From contig NADL03000452.1 in the NCBI GenBank assembly GCA_002205965.3, positions 62,001 to 126,000 on the forward strand: a stretch of 64,000 nucleotides of DNA. Reading direction: 5' to 3'. The notes below the pieces were generated by a model. It was not told the DNA's origin, did not search any database, and saw nothing but the letters and a program-made list of their open reading frames with translations. Positions 30,235-40,975 of this stretch are shown here, one piece after another (the first letter of the stretch is position 1; every line of letters begins with the position of its first letter). Origin of the DNA: Kappaphycus alvarezii. Taxonomy: Eukaryota > Rhodophyta > Florideophyceae > Gigartinales > Solieriaceae. The position numbers and the translations under genes are program-made.

Positions 30235-30955
30235 TGTTAGGGATAAATCAACGGGGGAAGAGATCCTCAGAACCAATTACCCTGAGAAGGAGGTGTTGCG
30301 AGCGACAAAAGTGCTGCCGTGGTATTGTTGAACGAACAAAAGGGAGTGTATATAGAAGAGAGTTGAGAAAGCTACAAGCAAGTATAAAAGGGGCAGGGTC
30401 TACCACCGACGCTCTGCGACTAGCGTAAGAAAAAGTTTTCTTGGGTCTGAAGTTGACTCTCAACTTCCTACTACTCGGGACTTGGCTTGAAGTTGTCTGC
30501 CAACTTGCTTCACCTCCACTAAAGGAAGCAGTTTACTCGGCTTATATAGACTTTTGGCTACCCCAAAAGTCTCAAACAAACATACTAATAACCATAAAAT
30601 GTATTCACGGTAATCGTGTGAACCAGAGAGACTATTAGAAGATATTTCCTCAAGGTAAATATCTAGGTGCCATACCCATGCCAGCCACCCATCGGCCAGG
30701 GGTGGGAATTGATGTGGCCATTATATAGACCTTTCAGAGCTACTTGTAGTATCACCCACAACCTGGAACTGTACTGACATCTACTATGACAGCGTGTCCT
30801 AAAATGAAAAAATCAACCGACGAATTTGCCACACTCACCCAAATTAAAAATATCTTGCAAATTCAAAAACTGTAAAAATATCTTCCCAATTCCGATACTG
30901 TATACAATCATGGTCCTCATCTAGATTTTTTTCGTGTGCGAATTTGCGCACATCA
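30235..30955 (-). repeat. 3' LTR of element A
   Basis: 721 bp, TGTTAGGGATAAATC...GCGCACATCA on the plus strand. It differs from the 5' LTR by scattered substitutions and one or two single-base indels. It contains a CTATATAAGC promoter box (sense) at about 30545. The U3 half carries no open frame, unlike the LTRs of B and C. Confidence 0.9.
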
Positions 30956-30968
30956 CGCCCTCTCGCTC
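30956..30968 (-). other. Polypurine tract of element A
   Basis: In sense orientation GAGCGAGAGGGCG stands immediately before the 3' LTR. The same position before the LTR at 1721 reads GAGCGGAAGGGCG. This fits the primer for plus-strand DNA synthesis. Confidence 0.65.
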
Positions 30969-30988
30969 AAGACGAACGTCCCGACTCG

Positions 30989-31813
30989 TCACTGCTCTTC
31001 TTCTGCTTCCGTTAGTGTTCGCTGTCTTATTGATAAAATGTATGGTCTCTCAAACGGGTACGGATGCAACTGATTACCAATATGATGCTCTAAAAAGTAG
31101 GTTCGCATTACTGGTACCTCACTTTGTAGCATAGCCTCATATATTGGTTTGATCACATCGAGGTGGGGTTGAATACATTCTTCTTCCGTGACTCTTCCGA
31201 ATCTTCCAAGAGTGAAAAAATATATGTGATATGCAAACTCTTCTGGAAGATGCCGGAGGAATGGATGTCGATAAGAAAAGAAGACGCGCATCATCAAGAA
31301 CGAATCTTCGTAAGATAAGTGCGGTCCATGTAGCGCCCTAAAACATAAACAGATGCTTATCATGAAATAAGAAATGACCTGCGCATCGTTCGCATCCTCG
31401 GAGATATTGCGCAGCCAAAAAGATAATCTTCTTCTTCCGACTGTATGCTGTGCATGGTTGTGAAGGAGAGCTAGAGATGAAGTTGTGGTGGACGGTCCCG
31501 ATGAATGGCCGCGACCAGCTCCTGACGTACTGGGACCTGCACGAGGTCCTCTCGGGGGACGACCGGAACCTCTTCTGGGCGGGTTGTTGTCTCCTGAAGG
31601 TCCTCCTCTGGTCATCATCACTGCTTCAGGAGGATCCTCGCCGCCTCCAACGTTCCCAATTTGTGGCGGAGAAACGTAAGGTTCCCATAGAGGATACGGG
31701 ACCAGCCTGTATTCCATATCCGGGGGTAAGGCGTAACCTCTCAGTCGCACGTCTTGGTTGTTCTTGAGAAATACGTAAATTGGACGGATAATATTCAGAT
31801 ACGTTTGCGACAA
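30989..31813 (-). CDS. Post-integrase protein region, domain 1 tail, linker and domain 2
   Basis: 274 open codons. Residues 1-47 are the end of domain 1 (QTYLNIIRPIYVFLKNNQ, RLVPYPLWEPYV). Residues 48-127 are a Gly/Pro/Arg/Ser-rich linker. Residues 128-260 are domain 2 (31034-31432), with ISICLCFRALHGPHLSYED, RVFFSYRHPFLRHLP, YHIYFFTLGRFGRV, IKPIYEAML and HPYPFERPY. The tail is acidic (..TEAEEEQ). The domains repeat one another in pattern (hydrophobic ISIC-CF, Glu-Asp, RV.FS, YG/FG turn, IIRP.Y, PYP..EP). No signal peptide, membrane segment or chromodomain signature. The first ATG shown is internal; the protein was probably joined to the integrase. Confidence 0.75.
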   Translation of the reverse strand: MSQTYLNIIRPIYVFLKNNQDVRLRGYALPPDMEYRLVPYPLWEPYVSPPQIGNVGGGEDPPEAVMMTRGGPSGDNNPPRRGSGRPPRGPRAGPSTSGAGRGHSSGPSTTTSSLALLHNHAQHTVGRRRLSFWLRNISEDANDAQVISYFMISICLCFRALHGPHLSYEDSFLMMRVFFSYRHPFLRHLPEEFAYHIYFFTLGRFGRVTEEECIQPHLDVIKPIYEAMLQSEVPVMRTYFLEHHIGNQLHPYPFERPYILSIRQRTLTEAEEEQ

Positions 31814-32530
31814 GTCTCCAGCGCTACCATTCCATATCTTCCTATAGAGTAATGATATATTACCTCCACAAACTCTGGACCTGCTTCCGTGAACCTTCCG
31901 TTTTGGAATGAAAATAGAACTCTTATTAATAGTCGGAAATCATCTTCAGGTAGCAATGGCCGTTCAACGTACGAAAAACATAGGCATATATTAATGTAGA
32001 AATGAATGATTACGTGGAGTTCGTAGTAGTCCCGCGTAACCGAGATGATCCATTTCCCAGGCCCTTTTTCCTCCCATAGGAATCATTCTATAGTTAAAGA
32101 TGAGTATGCCCCGTGGTTGCGCATAGTCCTGTGTGAGAAGGAATTCTTCAGGCCTCTGATGTAAGGACCAGACGACGTGCATGGATGGCCCTCCTTGATC
32201 TCTTCCCTGAGCTTGAACAGAGCTGATAGTGCGGGTGTCTTTCCTCCGTGACGATGCAAGGGTTCGAGTACTTGGTTTGGAAGGCCGGCCACTTCACAGC
32301 TGCTGCATTGCTTTTCATCTCCATGTACTACAAGTACTTTAGAGCCAACTGAAAAGGTTCTGACTGCAGGTTCTGCATCCTTATTTCTTGTTTGTGTTAG
32401 CGCGCTGGACTGATCTCCAGCCTTCGGTGGCCAGTAGTTCAACTTCCCTACTCTCTTCATCGATAATATTTGTTTCCATGTCTCTCTGTAACATTCTAGG
32501 AGCCCTTCCGTACATTAGCTCGAATGGTGA
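31814..32530 (-). pseudogene. Integrase C-terminal tail and post-integrase domain 1
   Basis: Sense pieces: SPFELMYGRAPRMLQRDMET (end of the integrase core), FSVGSKVLVVHGDEKQ..., a GPY/F-like segment, then PEEFLLTQDYAQPRGILIFN and MIPMGGKRAWE entering domain 1. Domain 1 continues through NICLCF (about 31985) and TEAGPEFVE (about 31880) to join the frame at 31813. Frame shifts at about 32400, 32250, 32190, 32030 and 31830 break it. The reading order matches the single open frame at 56597-57883 in element C. Confidence 0.75.
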
Positions 32531-33290
32531 GCGTCCATTTCTTCCTCTTCTTCGACGTAGCCGTATAACACTTTTTGGTAAGGCATCTTCCCACTGGATT
32601 TCATTCTCCACATAGTTTTCGATATTGCTCGTTTGATGGTTCCAACCATCCTCTCCGCTTTCCCGTTGGACATAGGAGCGTATGCGAGAACGGTCTTCAG
32701 CTGAATTCCTTTCTCTTCCAAAAAACAAGCAGTGAAGTTGCAGTAAAACAAAGGGCGTTATCCGAGATGATCCTTTTTGGAAGACCAAACGGTTCAATTA
32801 TTTCTTTTTCGATGAATCTCAGTACCACCTCAGCATTTGCCTCCTCGACTGCAACTGCTATTGGCCATCCAGTAAGATGTTCCACCCCTATAAGGAGATA
32901 TTTGTTTCCGGAAGAAGTTTCCTTGAACGGGCCCGCGAAGTCAATTGAGAAGGTTTCAAAGAGACCGGAAACTGGAAAACTTAGAGTTGTCTTATACTTC
33001 CGTATTGGAGTGAATTTTTGGCAGTTGTCGCAGCTTTTCACGAAGTTATAGACGTCCTTATGGATACCGGGCCACCAGAATCTCTCAGTTACGAATTTTT
33101 TGGTTGTTTCGAGATCCCAATGCCCTAGCTCATCATGGAAAGTCCTCAAGATCTTCATTCTTTCTTTTAAAGGGGCCACTACTCGGGGACCGGCTTTAGT
33201 GTGCCGGAAAAGTTTCCCATTCCACAATGTAAAAGCCTTTTGATTCCTGCGTACCCAATTTCTATGGTGTTCAAGATTAACCTTTCTCAT
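32531..33290 (-). pseudogene. Ty3 integrase, element A
   Basis: The open frame 33290-32697 covers the zinc-binding HHCC domain (HDELGHWDLETTKKFVTERF ... KSCDNCQKFTPI) and most of the core: FSIDFAGP (first Asp), EHLTGWPIAVAVEEANAEVV, then ISDNALCFTATSL (second Asp). A frame shift then leads to APMSNGKAERMVGTIKRAIS, which supplies the catalytic Glu (about 32675). All DDE residues are present. Integrase inserts the cDNA into the host chromosome; a 5-bp staggered cut agrees with the GACGC duplication. The single frame shift falls at a run of six As (about 32722). Confidence 0.85.
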
Positions 33291-33292
33291 TT

Positions 33293-35010
33293 CTAGTCCA
33301 TCGAGGAATTTGTCCAGTGCGTGATATTAGCTTCGTACTCGTTATCGTTCGGCAACTGCAACTCGGCGACTCCGACGATGTCCTCCGAAGCTTTTTCATT
33401 TGGAATCAGTGCGTCCCTCAAGCGGGATAGGTAATCGGCAGGCTGATTATTGCGTCCGGGTCTATACACAATTTCAAACCGATATTCTGCGAAAATGTCG
33501 AGCCATCGGGCCAAGCGGTGATGTACATCCTTCTTTTGGAATGCTGTTTTAAGTGCCTGGTGATCAGTTATCAAGACAAATTTCTCGAGTGATAAAAGGT
33601 ATACGCGAAACTTTTTCAGCGCGAAGACGACAGCTAGCGCTTCTTTCTCGCAGACTGAGTATCTTTTTCCGCGTCATTCAGAGTTCGGCTTGCGAATTGA
33701 ACAGGGTGTAGTCTTCCGTTTTCATCTTTTTGGGACAAAACGGCACCCAAAGACCGTTCTGAGGCATCTGTCTCCACAACGAATGGTCTCTTGAAATCTG
33801 GGTACATGAGAACTGGGGGGACACATAGCTTATCTTTAAGCTCCTGAAATGCAGTTTCCATTTCCTTGTTCCAGTAAAATTTTCCGTTCTTCGTAGTGCT
33901 GGCATGTAACGGTGCTGCAGTCTTGGCGAAATCTTTGATAAATCTTCTGTAATATGAGGCCAGTCCTAAGAAGCTTCGGACCTCCGTCTTTGAAGCGGGC
34001 CTTGGTGCCAACTTTATTTTTTTCGTTTTCTCTGGATCCACTCTAATTCCCTCTTGGTCGACGATATGACCGAGTAATTGGATAGAAGTTTTCGCAAAGA
34101 AGCATTTGCTCAACTTAATTTTCAAGCTATACTCCGATATCCTCTCCACAACTGTATTGACGTGCGAGATGTGCTGATCCAATGTTTCTGAGAATATGAC
34201 GACATCATCGATATAGACTCTTGCGAATGGAAGTCCTTTCAAAACCTCGTTCATCATTCTTTGGAATGTAGCTGGTGCATTCATGAGACCAAAAGGCATC
34301 ACTTCGAACCTGAACGTACCGGCTTTGCTGGTAAAGGTTGTTTTTTCCTTACATTTTTCATCCAATGGAATCTGCCAATAGCCAGTGTAAAGGTCAATTG
34401 AGGTGAAATATCTCCCGTCCTTCAGGTCCTCGAGGATCTCCTCCATGTTCGGAATCGGAAATCGATCGGGTATCATTCTCTGGTTCAGTTGTCGGTAATC
34501 GACGCAAAAACGCAGCTTTCCATCCTTCTTTGGTGCGACCACAACTGGAAACGACCATGGGGATGAAACTGGTCGAATAATATCATTTTTCAGCATACTT
34601 GTAACATTTTCTGAGATAAATTGGTCATATTTTGGCGGTTGACGTCTAGGCTTGTGGTAAATCGGTTGAGTGTCGGTAAGTTCGAACGAGTGAGTAACCG
34701 GTACACTTGCTTGTCTTAAATCTGAAACGCTCCATGCAATTACTTCGGAAGATGTTAACATGTCGGATATTTTCAGTGAGGCGGGGGCGGGAAGGTGCTG
34801 CACTTTTCCTTGGATTTCTGCCATTTGGCGCCCTTTTTCTTCTTGATCCTCAACCTCAATATTTTGAAGGACCTCTTCCGTCGTGCTCACATCTTCATAT
34901 ATGGAATTCGACGTATTCTTATTTTCTTTGCAAAGGTAATCTTCTTTCATGCTCCGAATTCTGTCCTTTGATTCGATATCATCGCAAAAAGAAACACATT
35001 CGGGTTTCAA
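33293..35010 (-). pseudogene. Ty3 reverse transcriptase and RNase H, element A
   Basis: 458 codons are open from 35010 to 33634. RT: PVSSPWSFPVVVAPKKDGKL (from residue 147), RFCVDYRQLNQ (167-177), FTSIDLYTGYWQIPL (202-216; Asp), MPFGLMNAPATFQRMM (238-253), VYIDDVVIFSETLDQ (265-279; catalytic Asp pair), LLGHIVDQEGIRVDP. RNase H begins VVETDASERSLGAVLSQ (411-427; catalytic Asp415). After a frame shift near 33640, RNase H continues in the frame 33574-33293 (ITDHQALKTAFQKKDVHHRL, EIVYRPGRNNQPADYLSRL), with the final Asp of the fold. Residues 1-90 of the open frame are the linker after protease. Confidence 0.88.
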
Positions 35011-35012
35011 AC

Positions 35013-35421
35013 TTATCCTAGAATCCAGTCGTCATCTGTTTCAAACCCGGAATCATAATCGTCCCATGCCATGTTCATTACCCCGAGGGTACCCTTTCCA
35101 CTTCCGAAAGTGTTAGTTGGTTCCGAATCTTCGCTGTCATAGCTAGAAGTGAAATCTTCACTGTCCGTTTCTTTTAAATCTTCAGGATGCGTGCTTTTGT
35201 CGAAATCCAGGGGCATCTTCACGGTTCTGCCGTCAATATTAACTGAAACCATTTGGTTGCCCAAGTCAATGCATGTCCTAGTCTTTCCATGGTGGGGCAG
35301 CCAATGATTGCATCGAAAGGGAGATCCGGCATGACAAGAAAGTCTACATCAACTTTAGAGTCCCCAAAGAACACGGAAACCTTGTCAACAGTGCCCATGC
35401 ATTTTGAGACGGTTCCATCCG
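35013..35421 (-). pseudogene. Protease C-terminal part and linker, element A
   Basis: After a frame shift at about 35420 the sense sequence reads VADGTVSKCMG, VDFLVMPDLPFDAIIGCPTM (the second half of a retropepsin fold), then MGNQMVSVNIDGRTVKMPLD in the frame 35264-35013. It continues with an acidic SDDFTSSYDSED-type linker towards RT. The linker is conserved in elements B and C. A stop at about 35011 separates it from the RT frame. Confidence 0.7.
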
Positions 35422-36405
35422 CTACAGTTTTTTTCGAGTCGTTGGAGTAATGTCGAGACCTAGATCTGTCACCAAAGTTTCTGAAATGAGGTTTGGAACA
35501 GCACCCGAATCGAAGAGAGCTTGGGTTTTCATACCCAATACTTTGACTGGTACCAGCTTAAGACGTCTTGGTGCTGTCGAGGCCGATTGAAGAAACAGTT
35601 TCTTACCCTTAGCGGACTTATTAGACCTGATAATTTTTTTGAGTTCTTTTCTCGCATCCTCTGCGTCGCCCCTCAAAAGTTGACCAAACGTTATCCCAGT
35701 TGGGGCCGATGCAAGCTCAGCCACCAAATTGTACCTCTTCACATACTCTAGTACGTCCTTAGAGATACTCTTAACTTTCTTACTCTTTTTTGTCTTCTTG
35801 GCCGGAGTGACTCCCACTCCTGGAACAACTTGATCAGACCTCTTGGTTCGAGGAGGTACAGGTGCTGGGATATGCTCCAGCATTCCATACTCTAGCCTAG
35901 GTTTCTTCGATAAAATGTTCCCTTCCCCATCCCTTTTTGTCACATTGACTTGACTAATCTCTTCAGCGATGGATACGTTACCGGCATCCGTCAACCTTTG
36001 ATCCCTTCTATTTTGTAAGATTTTCACCTCTGGTCCTGACTCACTCCTTGCTTCCGATAAATTTGCTCTTCTGTTGTCTTTAGACCAGCAGTTACTTTCA
36101 TGATGCCCATATCGACCGCACTTTGCACAACGAGTGTTTCTATGTGGATTATCAGGACACCTGTTTGCAAAGTGTCCAGGCTTGTGACAGTAAGAACAGA
36201 CTTCTGCGGCCTTAGGGGCCCCAGACTGGTTCTTCTTAATGGTAAGAGTAAGGCTTTCCAACTGCGAGGTTATCATGTCAAGTCGATTATCGAATCGGGT
36301 TTCCAACCTTTCTTCCAAGTTTTTGACATCGCTCCTGACAGATTCTAATGCCGCTGCACTAGTAGCCGGCCTTTGATAATTCTTTTCAGGATGTACGATA
36401 GACAC
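35422..36405 (-). CDS. Gag zinc-knuckle region and protease active site, element A
   Basis: 327 open codons. Two perfect CCHC knuckles: residues 70-83 (CSYCHKPGHFANRC) and 93-106 (CAKCGRYGHHESNC), which bind element RNA. A Lys-rich segment follows (KKTKKSKKVKSISKDV). The retropepsin active site is near the end, ALFDSGAVPNLISETLV, with the catalytic Asp at 299. The protease releases Gag and Pol proteins from the precursor. The first ATG is internal; the true protein started in the upstream gag frame. Gag and protease share one frame here, with no sign of a programmed shift between them. Confidence 0.85.
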   Translation of the reverse strand: MSIVHPEKNYQRPATSAAALESVRSDVKNLEERLETRFDNRLDMITSQLESLTLTIKKNQSGAPKAAEVCSYCHKPGHFANRCPDNPHRNTRCAKCGRYGHHESNCWSKDNRRANLSEARSESGPEVKILQNRRDQRLTDAGNVSIAEEISQVNVTKRDGEGNILSKKPRLEYGMLEHIPAPVPPRTKRSDQVVPGVGVTPAKKTKKSKKVKSISKDVLEYVKRYNLVAELASAPTGITFGQLLRGDAEDARKELKKIIRSNKSAKGKKLFLQSASTAPRRLKLVPVKVLGMKTQALFDSGAVPNLISETLVTDLGLDITPTTRKKL

Positions 36406-36484
36406 GATGTGCGGGTTTCCCTCGGTACCTCACTCAGTGACTGAAACGTCTCCGAATTTTTGACAAATTCTACTATGGTACCCT

Positions 36485-36949
36485 TCAGTTCATCAAAAGT
36501 GTGAGGGCCCTTGATGAGGAGGAAATCGGAGAGCCGCTTACCCCCATAGCCGCCTTACGCAGCATTCCGTACTTGGCTTGGGCGTTGAACCCAGCCTTTT
36601 CATAAAGATCACACAAGTACACCAATGAGCTTAACAAATCGTCGAAGTTCAGCCGGGCCTCTATGGCGGTACGAATCATCTCATCTGGTTCTACCTCCTT
36701 AGCATACTCTTTCACAAGCCACTCACATACCTCACCGAAGTTACGCCCATTCCCGTTAAGAGACCACCCGTCGATAAACTTGGACTTATATTTGTGCTTT
36801 GCGTCACCATGAAGATAGGCGAAGATACTTGCGGCCTTCTCTTCATCGCCCTTCTCTCGCATCACAACGTTGACATATGTGTAAAGAAACTCCTCAACGT
36901 CTTCAGTCTTGCCCCCTGTGAACGTTATACGAGCAGCATTGAGATCCAT
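36485..36949 (-). CDS. Gag N-terminal (capsid-like) region, element A
   Basis: Starts at ATG 36949, 89 bp inside the 5' LTR edge. Conserved blocks: ITFTGGKTEDVEEFLYTYVN, FAYLHGDAKHKYKSKFIDGW, NFGEVCEWLVKEYAKEVEPD, SSLVYLCDLYEKAGFNAQAK. It is helix-rich, with a length and place fitting a Ty3 capsid domain. The frame runs into a shift after KAAMGVSG (about 36535), whereas element C reads KAAMGDKRLSDFLLIQGPHT, so one base was probably lost here. Elements B and C have the same protein. Confidence 0.8.
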   Translation of the reverse strand: MDLNAARITFTGGKTEDVEEFLYTYVNVVMREKGDEEKAASIFAYLHGDAKHKYKSKFIDGWSLNGNGRNFGEVCEWLVKEYAKEVEPDEMIRTAIEARLNFDDLLSSLVYLCDLYEKAGFNAQAKYGMLRKAAMGVSGSPISSSSRALTLLMN

Positions 36950-37020
36950 GATTACAGAAAAGAAATCCCCCCGAAGTGTTCCTTACTACTGCTCAACTCG
37001 AATACCTCGGGTGCAACCCC

Positions 37021-37038
37021 CTCCACAAGAGTACCAAA
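37021..37038 (-). other. Primer-binding site, element A
   Basis: In sense orientation TTTGGTACTCTTGTGGAG directly follows the 5' LTR. The TGG near its start would pair with a tRNA 3' CCA end. Element C has TTTGGTACTCTTATGG at 52077. I could not assign the tRNA. Confidence 0.55.
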
Positions 37039-37758
37039 TGTTAGGGATAAATCGGCGGGGGAAGAGATCCTCAGAACCAATTACCCTGAGAAGGAGGTGT
37101 TGCGAGCGACAAAAGTGCTGCCGTGGTATTGTTGAACGAACAAAAGGGAGTGTATATAGAAGAGAGTTGAGAAAGCTACAAGCAAGTATAAAAGGGGCAG
37201 GTCTACCACTGACGCTCTGCGACCAGCGTAAGAAAAAGTGTTCTTGGGTCTGAAGTTGACTCTCAACTTCCTACTACTCGGGACTTGGCTTGAAGTTGTC
37301 TGCCAACTTGCTTCCCTCCACTAAAGGAAGCAGTTTACTCGGCTTATATAGACTTTTGGCTACCCTAAAAGTCTCAAACAAACATACTAATAACCATAAA
37401 ATGTATTCACGGTAATCGTGTGAACCAGAGAGACTATTAGAAGATATTTCCTCAAGGTAAATATCTAGGTGCCATACCCATGCCAGCCACCCATCGGCCA
37501 GGGGTGGGAATTGATGTGGCCATTATATAGACCTTTCAGAGCTACTTGTAGTATCACCCACAACCTGGAACTGTACTGACATCTACTATGACAGCGTGTC
37601 CTAAAATGAAAAAATCAACCTACGAATTTGCCACACTCACCCAAATTAATAATATCTTGCAAATTCAAAAACTGTAAAAATATCTTTCCAATTCTGATAC
37701 TGTATACAATCATGGTCCTCATCTAGATTTTTTTTCGTGTGCGAATTTGCGCACATCA
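37039..37758 (-). repeat. 5' LTR of element A
   Basis: 720 bp, TGTTAGGGATAAATCGG...GCGCACATCA on the plus strand, followed by GACGC. The sense start TGATGTGCGCAAATTCGCAC contains a short inverted repeat, GTGCG...CGCAC, at the LTR tip. The downstream half is shared with the LTRs of B and C; the upstream half is not. Confidence 0.9.
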
Positions 37759-37763
37759 GACGC

Positions 37764-38222
37764 CATGCCAAAGGGGGATGATGGGATCGTGGCATTCCGA
37801 GCCTCGTTGTAAGTGTATGGTTGCATGGCTGGGTTGTGCGGGCTCTAGGACAGGGTATCGGGCGGCTTTGGAGAGGTCCGCCACAAATAACCGTTTTTCG
37901 AGTATTGTGTGTTGAACTACTTGCTAGTTACACAAGCATGTGTGCTCCATAGACTGAAGTGGAAGCATGACCGCCCTGGACATTCAGATATGTGATGGCG
38001 AGGGTGGAAAGCATCTGCATTGAGAATAGGATGAACGGTGAGAATATCAAAAGTGAATTTCTCGTTTGTGCGTACTATCTGATTGATCATTCATACACGT
38101 TTGTGGAAATCTTTTACAAGAAACAAAAGCGAGTAGAGTAAGTGTTAAGGGGAAGACCAATAATGGCTACTCAGGCACGCGGCGGGTATTGACCTGGTGG
38201 GCCTGCATACCATGAAGGCAAA
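37764..38222. other. No recognisable gene; right flank of element A
   Basis: Continuation of the pre-insertion locus that ends at 30234. No coding region or repeat was recognised. It stops where a LINE 3' part begins, at about 38223. Confidence 0.4.
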
Positions 38223-40975
38223 ATAAAAAGCGGGTAACTAAGTCCTGATGCTCCAGCGCTGGCGCCAAATTCCGGCGGCTTGAAGCGAAAGATGCGAGAA
38301 GGCGGAAAAAATTTGTTCCGCTGGCCCCTAAAGCCCCATAGGAGTCAACACCTACCGGAAGGAGAAAGATGTCGTGAGCGTTGCAGTGCGGACCGAAATT
38401 TAGGAACTTCGCTTGTTAAGGAAGATTTGCAGCGGCGCCGGCGGAAGATGCGCTTTGCGAGATTCAATTGACGGAGTGAGGATGGGTCACATTGACGTCG
38501 TGGGCGATATCACGAGAGTCGAGCCCATAGGCACCCGGAATGTAGAGATTCATTCGTAGAGGCGGAGACGAGTTTTGGATTTTTGGATCCCTAGGGGAAG
38601 AGTATGTTCGACGAGTCCGTAGATGCCCAATTCCTTGCAGTACCGGTGGGTGGCATCCCGGAGTACATTGTGCCGGCGCGTTTGTCCATCTTCATACTTA
38701 CAGGCCAGAGCGTGTTTGTCGAGGGTTTCCAGAAGAGTGGCAACGTTTGAGGAACGCCGGGCGCAAACGGGGCACCGTGACTGGCTAGAGAACAGCGGGA
38801 CACTAAAACGAACGGCAATGAGAACTTTCCAAGCATGGAAGGACAAATAGGTTCCCCGGTGGGAGTAAGGGAGGGCAGAAACAAAGAACAAAAAGAAGGC
38901 GGGCACGGTCAGCAGGGCCAGACGAAAGGAGTAAACGTTCGTACTTAGCATGATGGAGCTCGGAGGTAATGGTAGACTGGAAATTTTCGCCAGGAACTGG
39001 AGAATTGCACCGTTCGAAGAGGGTAATACTGCAGAAGAAGGAGGAAAAGGAGGGATGCAGAGAAGATAAAACAGATATCGCTGAGCGAGAGATATCCTCC
39101 AAGTGAGGATCGGTGGATGTGGGAAAAATGATAGAGAGAAGAAGGAACGTGTCGATGAGGGATGCGGCGTAAGCGACTTCGACGATGTCATCCGTGTGAA
39201 GGAAACGAAGTCCGAACATGGACAGTGCAAGTGAAGTCTGCACCCACGCACGCTCTGAGTGGGAACCTTGCATCTGCTGGAATGTCTCCCTCTGCGTCTC
39301 ATGGAAGCGAACAAATAAAGCCGAAGATTGATCGGGGTGAAGTGTTCACAGCAAGTGCATGACCTTACAAGCACTGGCACAAAACCGGTGTGAGTGAAAC
39401 GCAACCTGAGCGTCTTCGATCTCCTGGAGGGCCGAAAAATCCTATCCATGTCCTTTTGAACAGTGATGAAGGGTTCAGTGACGTAAGACTCACTGCCAAT
39501 AGGAGACCCCAGTACCCGGAAACCGGAGCAGAGGGAAAACAAGCACGGTAGGCGGAGAGAAGGAGAGGCTGATGAAAGTGGTTAACCTGAGTCTTGCTCA
39601 TGTTGAGCGTGACTCTGAAGGAAGCCCCAGCCGTCTGGAAAAAACTCAGAGCGGCATAAGCATGGGCATGATGGACGAGAATAGTACTGTTATCATTGTA
39701 ACAAGCATTTAGAGCGAGGCAGTACCCATCCTGAAAGCTCATAATCAATAGATACAAATACAAAGCAAACAAAAACGGGTCAAGAGGTTAATCTTGCTGA
39801 GTAACAGTGCGCTGAGAATAGTTCAGTGGCCGAACAGAAGCTCCATGCTGTCTACGTAACAGTTATGGACCCAATGCGCAGCGCTAGGGGCATAAACGGG
39901 GTCGGAGTCGAGAATTCGTTGTCTGGAGATTTGATTGTGTATATCGATTTGGATAAGGAAATGGTCACGAAGCTCCGAACGTTGGAACAGGCGACGAACT
40001 GAGTGGACAGCTGCCTCCGTACCTTTGCGAACCCTAACACCGAGCTGATGAGGCACAAGTTAGGAATGAACCACTCAGCGGGCTTTGTGAGCAAGAAGCC
40101 GGGAAATTATCAGCCGTAGGAGCAAACCAACTGCAATAGGCTTCCATTTTGCTTTGAAAGATCTTTGAGACGCCCCCCATGGACGAATTGGTGGCAAGAT
40201 ATTGGCAGTGTCCCGTTGCGACAAACATTGATAAACTTGGTTAACAGGTAAAGGCAGTCCCGTCCTGGTGAAACGCCCTCAGCCGGCCGAGGCAACATAT
40301 GCAGAAACATGGGAGACATGCCATCGAGACCCGCAGAGGTCGAGGGATCCAAGCTGTGAATTGCACGGAAAACGTCGGCAACCGAGAACGTAAACGAGTC
40401 GGGGAGGCGTGTAGGAGGCTGCGCCGTGATCTGGGAAGGTGGCGAAGGGTGGAAGATCTTTAGGAAGCGGTGGGTGGCATCGGTATGAGGCAACGGAGTC
40501 TCTGCTTGAAGCAAAGTGGCGGTGGCCAGTGAGGGGCTTCTGCAGTAAAGGTGCCGACGACACCGAAGATGAAATGACCTCGGACATAGGGGGACAGGGA
40601 ATGGGGAAGAGGGTGGAGAGGTTAAAAGAGAGGAGGCGAAGAGAGATTGGGCCTCAGCGAAGAGGTAATCATACAGGCGAGCGAATGCTAAAATGTTCCG
40701 GTCCGCAAGAGTAGGGCAGTGATCTGGACGTCAGCGGCTGATTCTGTGGGGACGACTTTGTGTGAATACAACTTTGAGGATGGGAAGAAACTAGAGAAGA
40801 GCTCGGGCCATTTGGTTGCCGGGCGGAGCGGAGGCGACCCGACCGAGTGAATAAAAGTAGAGATCGTAGGCGGCCGCCTGAATTGGCCGGGAAAATAGGA
40901 GAGGACGGGGTACGCAAGGAAAGTAGAGACTAGAAAGTTAGAGCAGGCTAGGGCGGGAGGTTAGGGTTCAGGGAG
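38223..40975 (-). pseudogene. Divergent RLE-LINE, RT to endonuclease
   Basis: Sense order: FSVADVFRAIHSLDPSTSAG (about 40390), VPHQLGVRVRKGTEAAVHSV (40055), FLIQIDIHN (39965), YNDNSTILV (about 39690) at the place of the YADD motif, GSPIGSESYVTEPFITVQKD (39520), the finger CPVCARRSSNVATLLETLDK with HALACKYEDGQTRRHN (38780-38690), and a start of the RLE block, after which it is truncated. YNDN in place of YADD removes a catalytic Asp. It is the same family as 11570-15916 but clearly older. The Pro/Ser-rich N-terminal part is seen to about 40920. Confidence 0.75.

Larger units (their letters stand above)
30235..37758 (-). mobile_element. Ty3-type LTR retrotransposon A, complete structure
   Basis: 7524 bp, minus strand, flanked by the direct repeat GACGC. 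LTRs are 30235-30955 and 37039-37758 and look nearly identical over their length, so insertion was recent. Order in sense direction: 5' LTR, primer-binding site, gag with two zinc knuckles, protease, RT, RNase H, integrase, post-integrase repeat domains, polypurine tract, 3' LTR. All catalytic motifs are still visible, but about eight frame shifts separate the open frames. Some may be sequence errors because they fall at homopolymers. Confidence 0.9.

Noticed and set aside
30989-31813. The post-integrase region as a retroviral envelope
   Set aside because: No signal peptide, furin-like site, fusion peptide or membrane anchor is visible, and in element C it is in frame with integrase.
30989-31813. 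The post-integrase region as a chromodomain
   Set aside because: The aromatic cage and W..YEDSTWEP-like pattern of chromodomains is absent; the region is a duplicated domain of a different type.
36794-37253. Plus-strand open frames of 110-114 codons across the element A leader
   Set aside because: They are antisense to gag and the LTR and are disrupted differently in the other copies.
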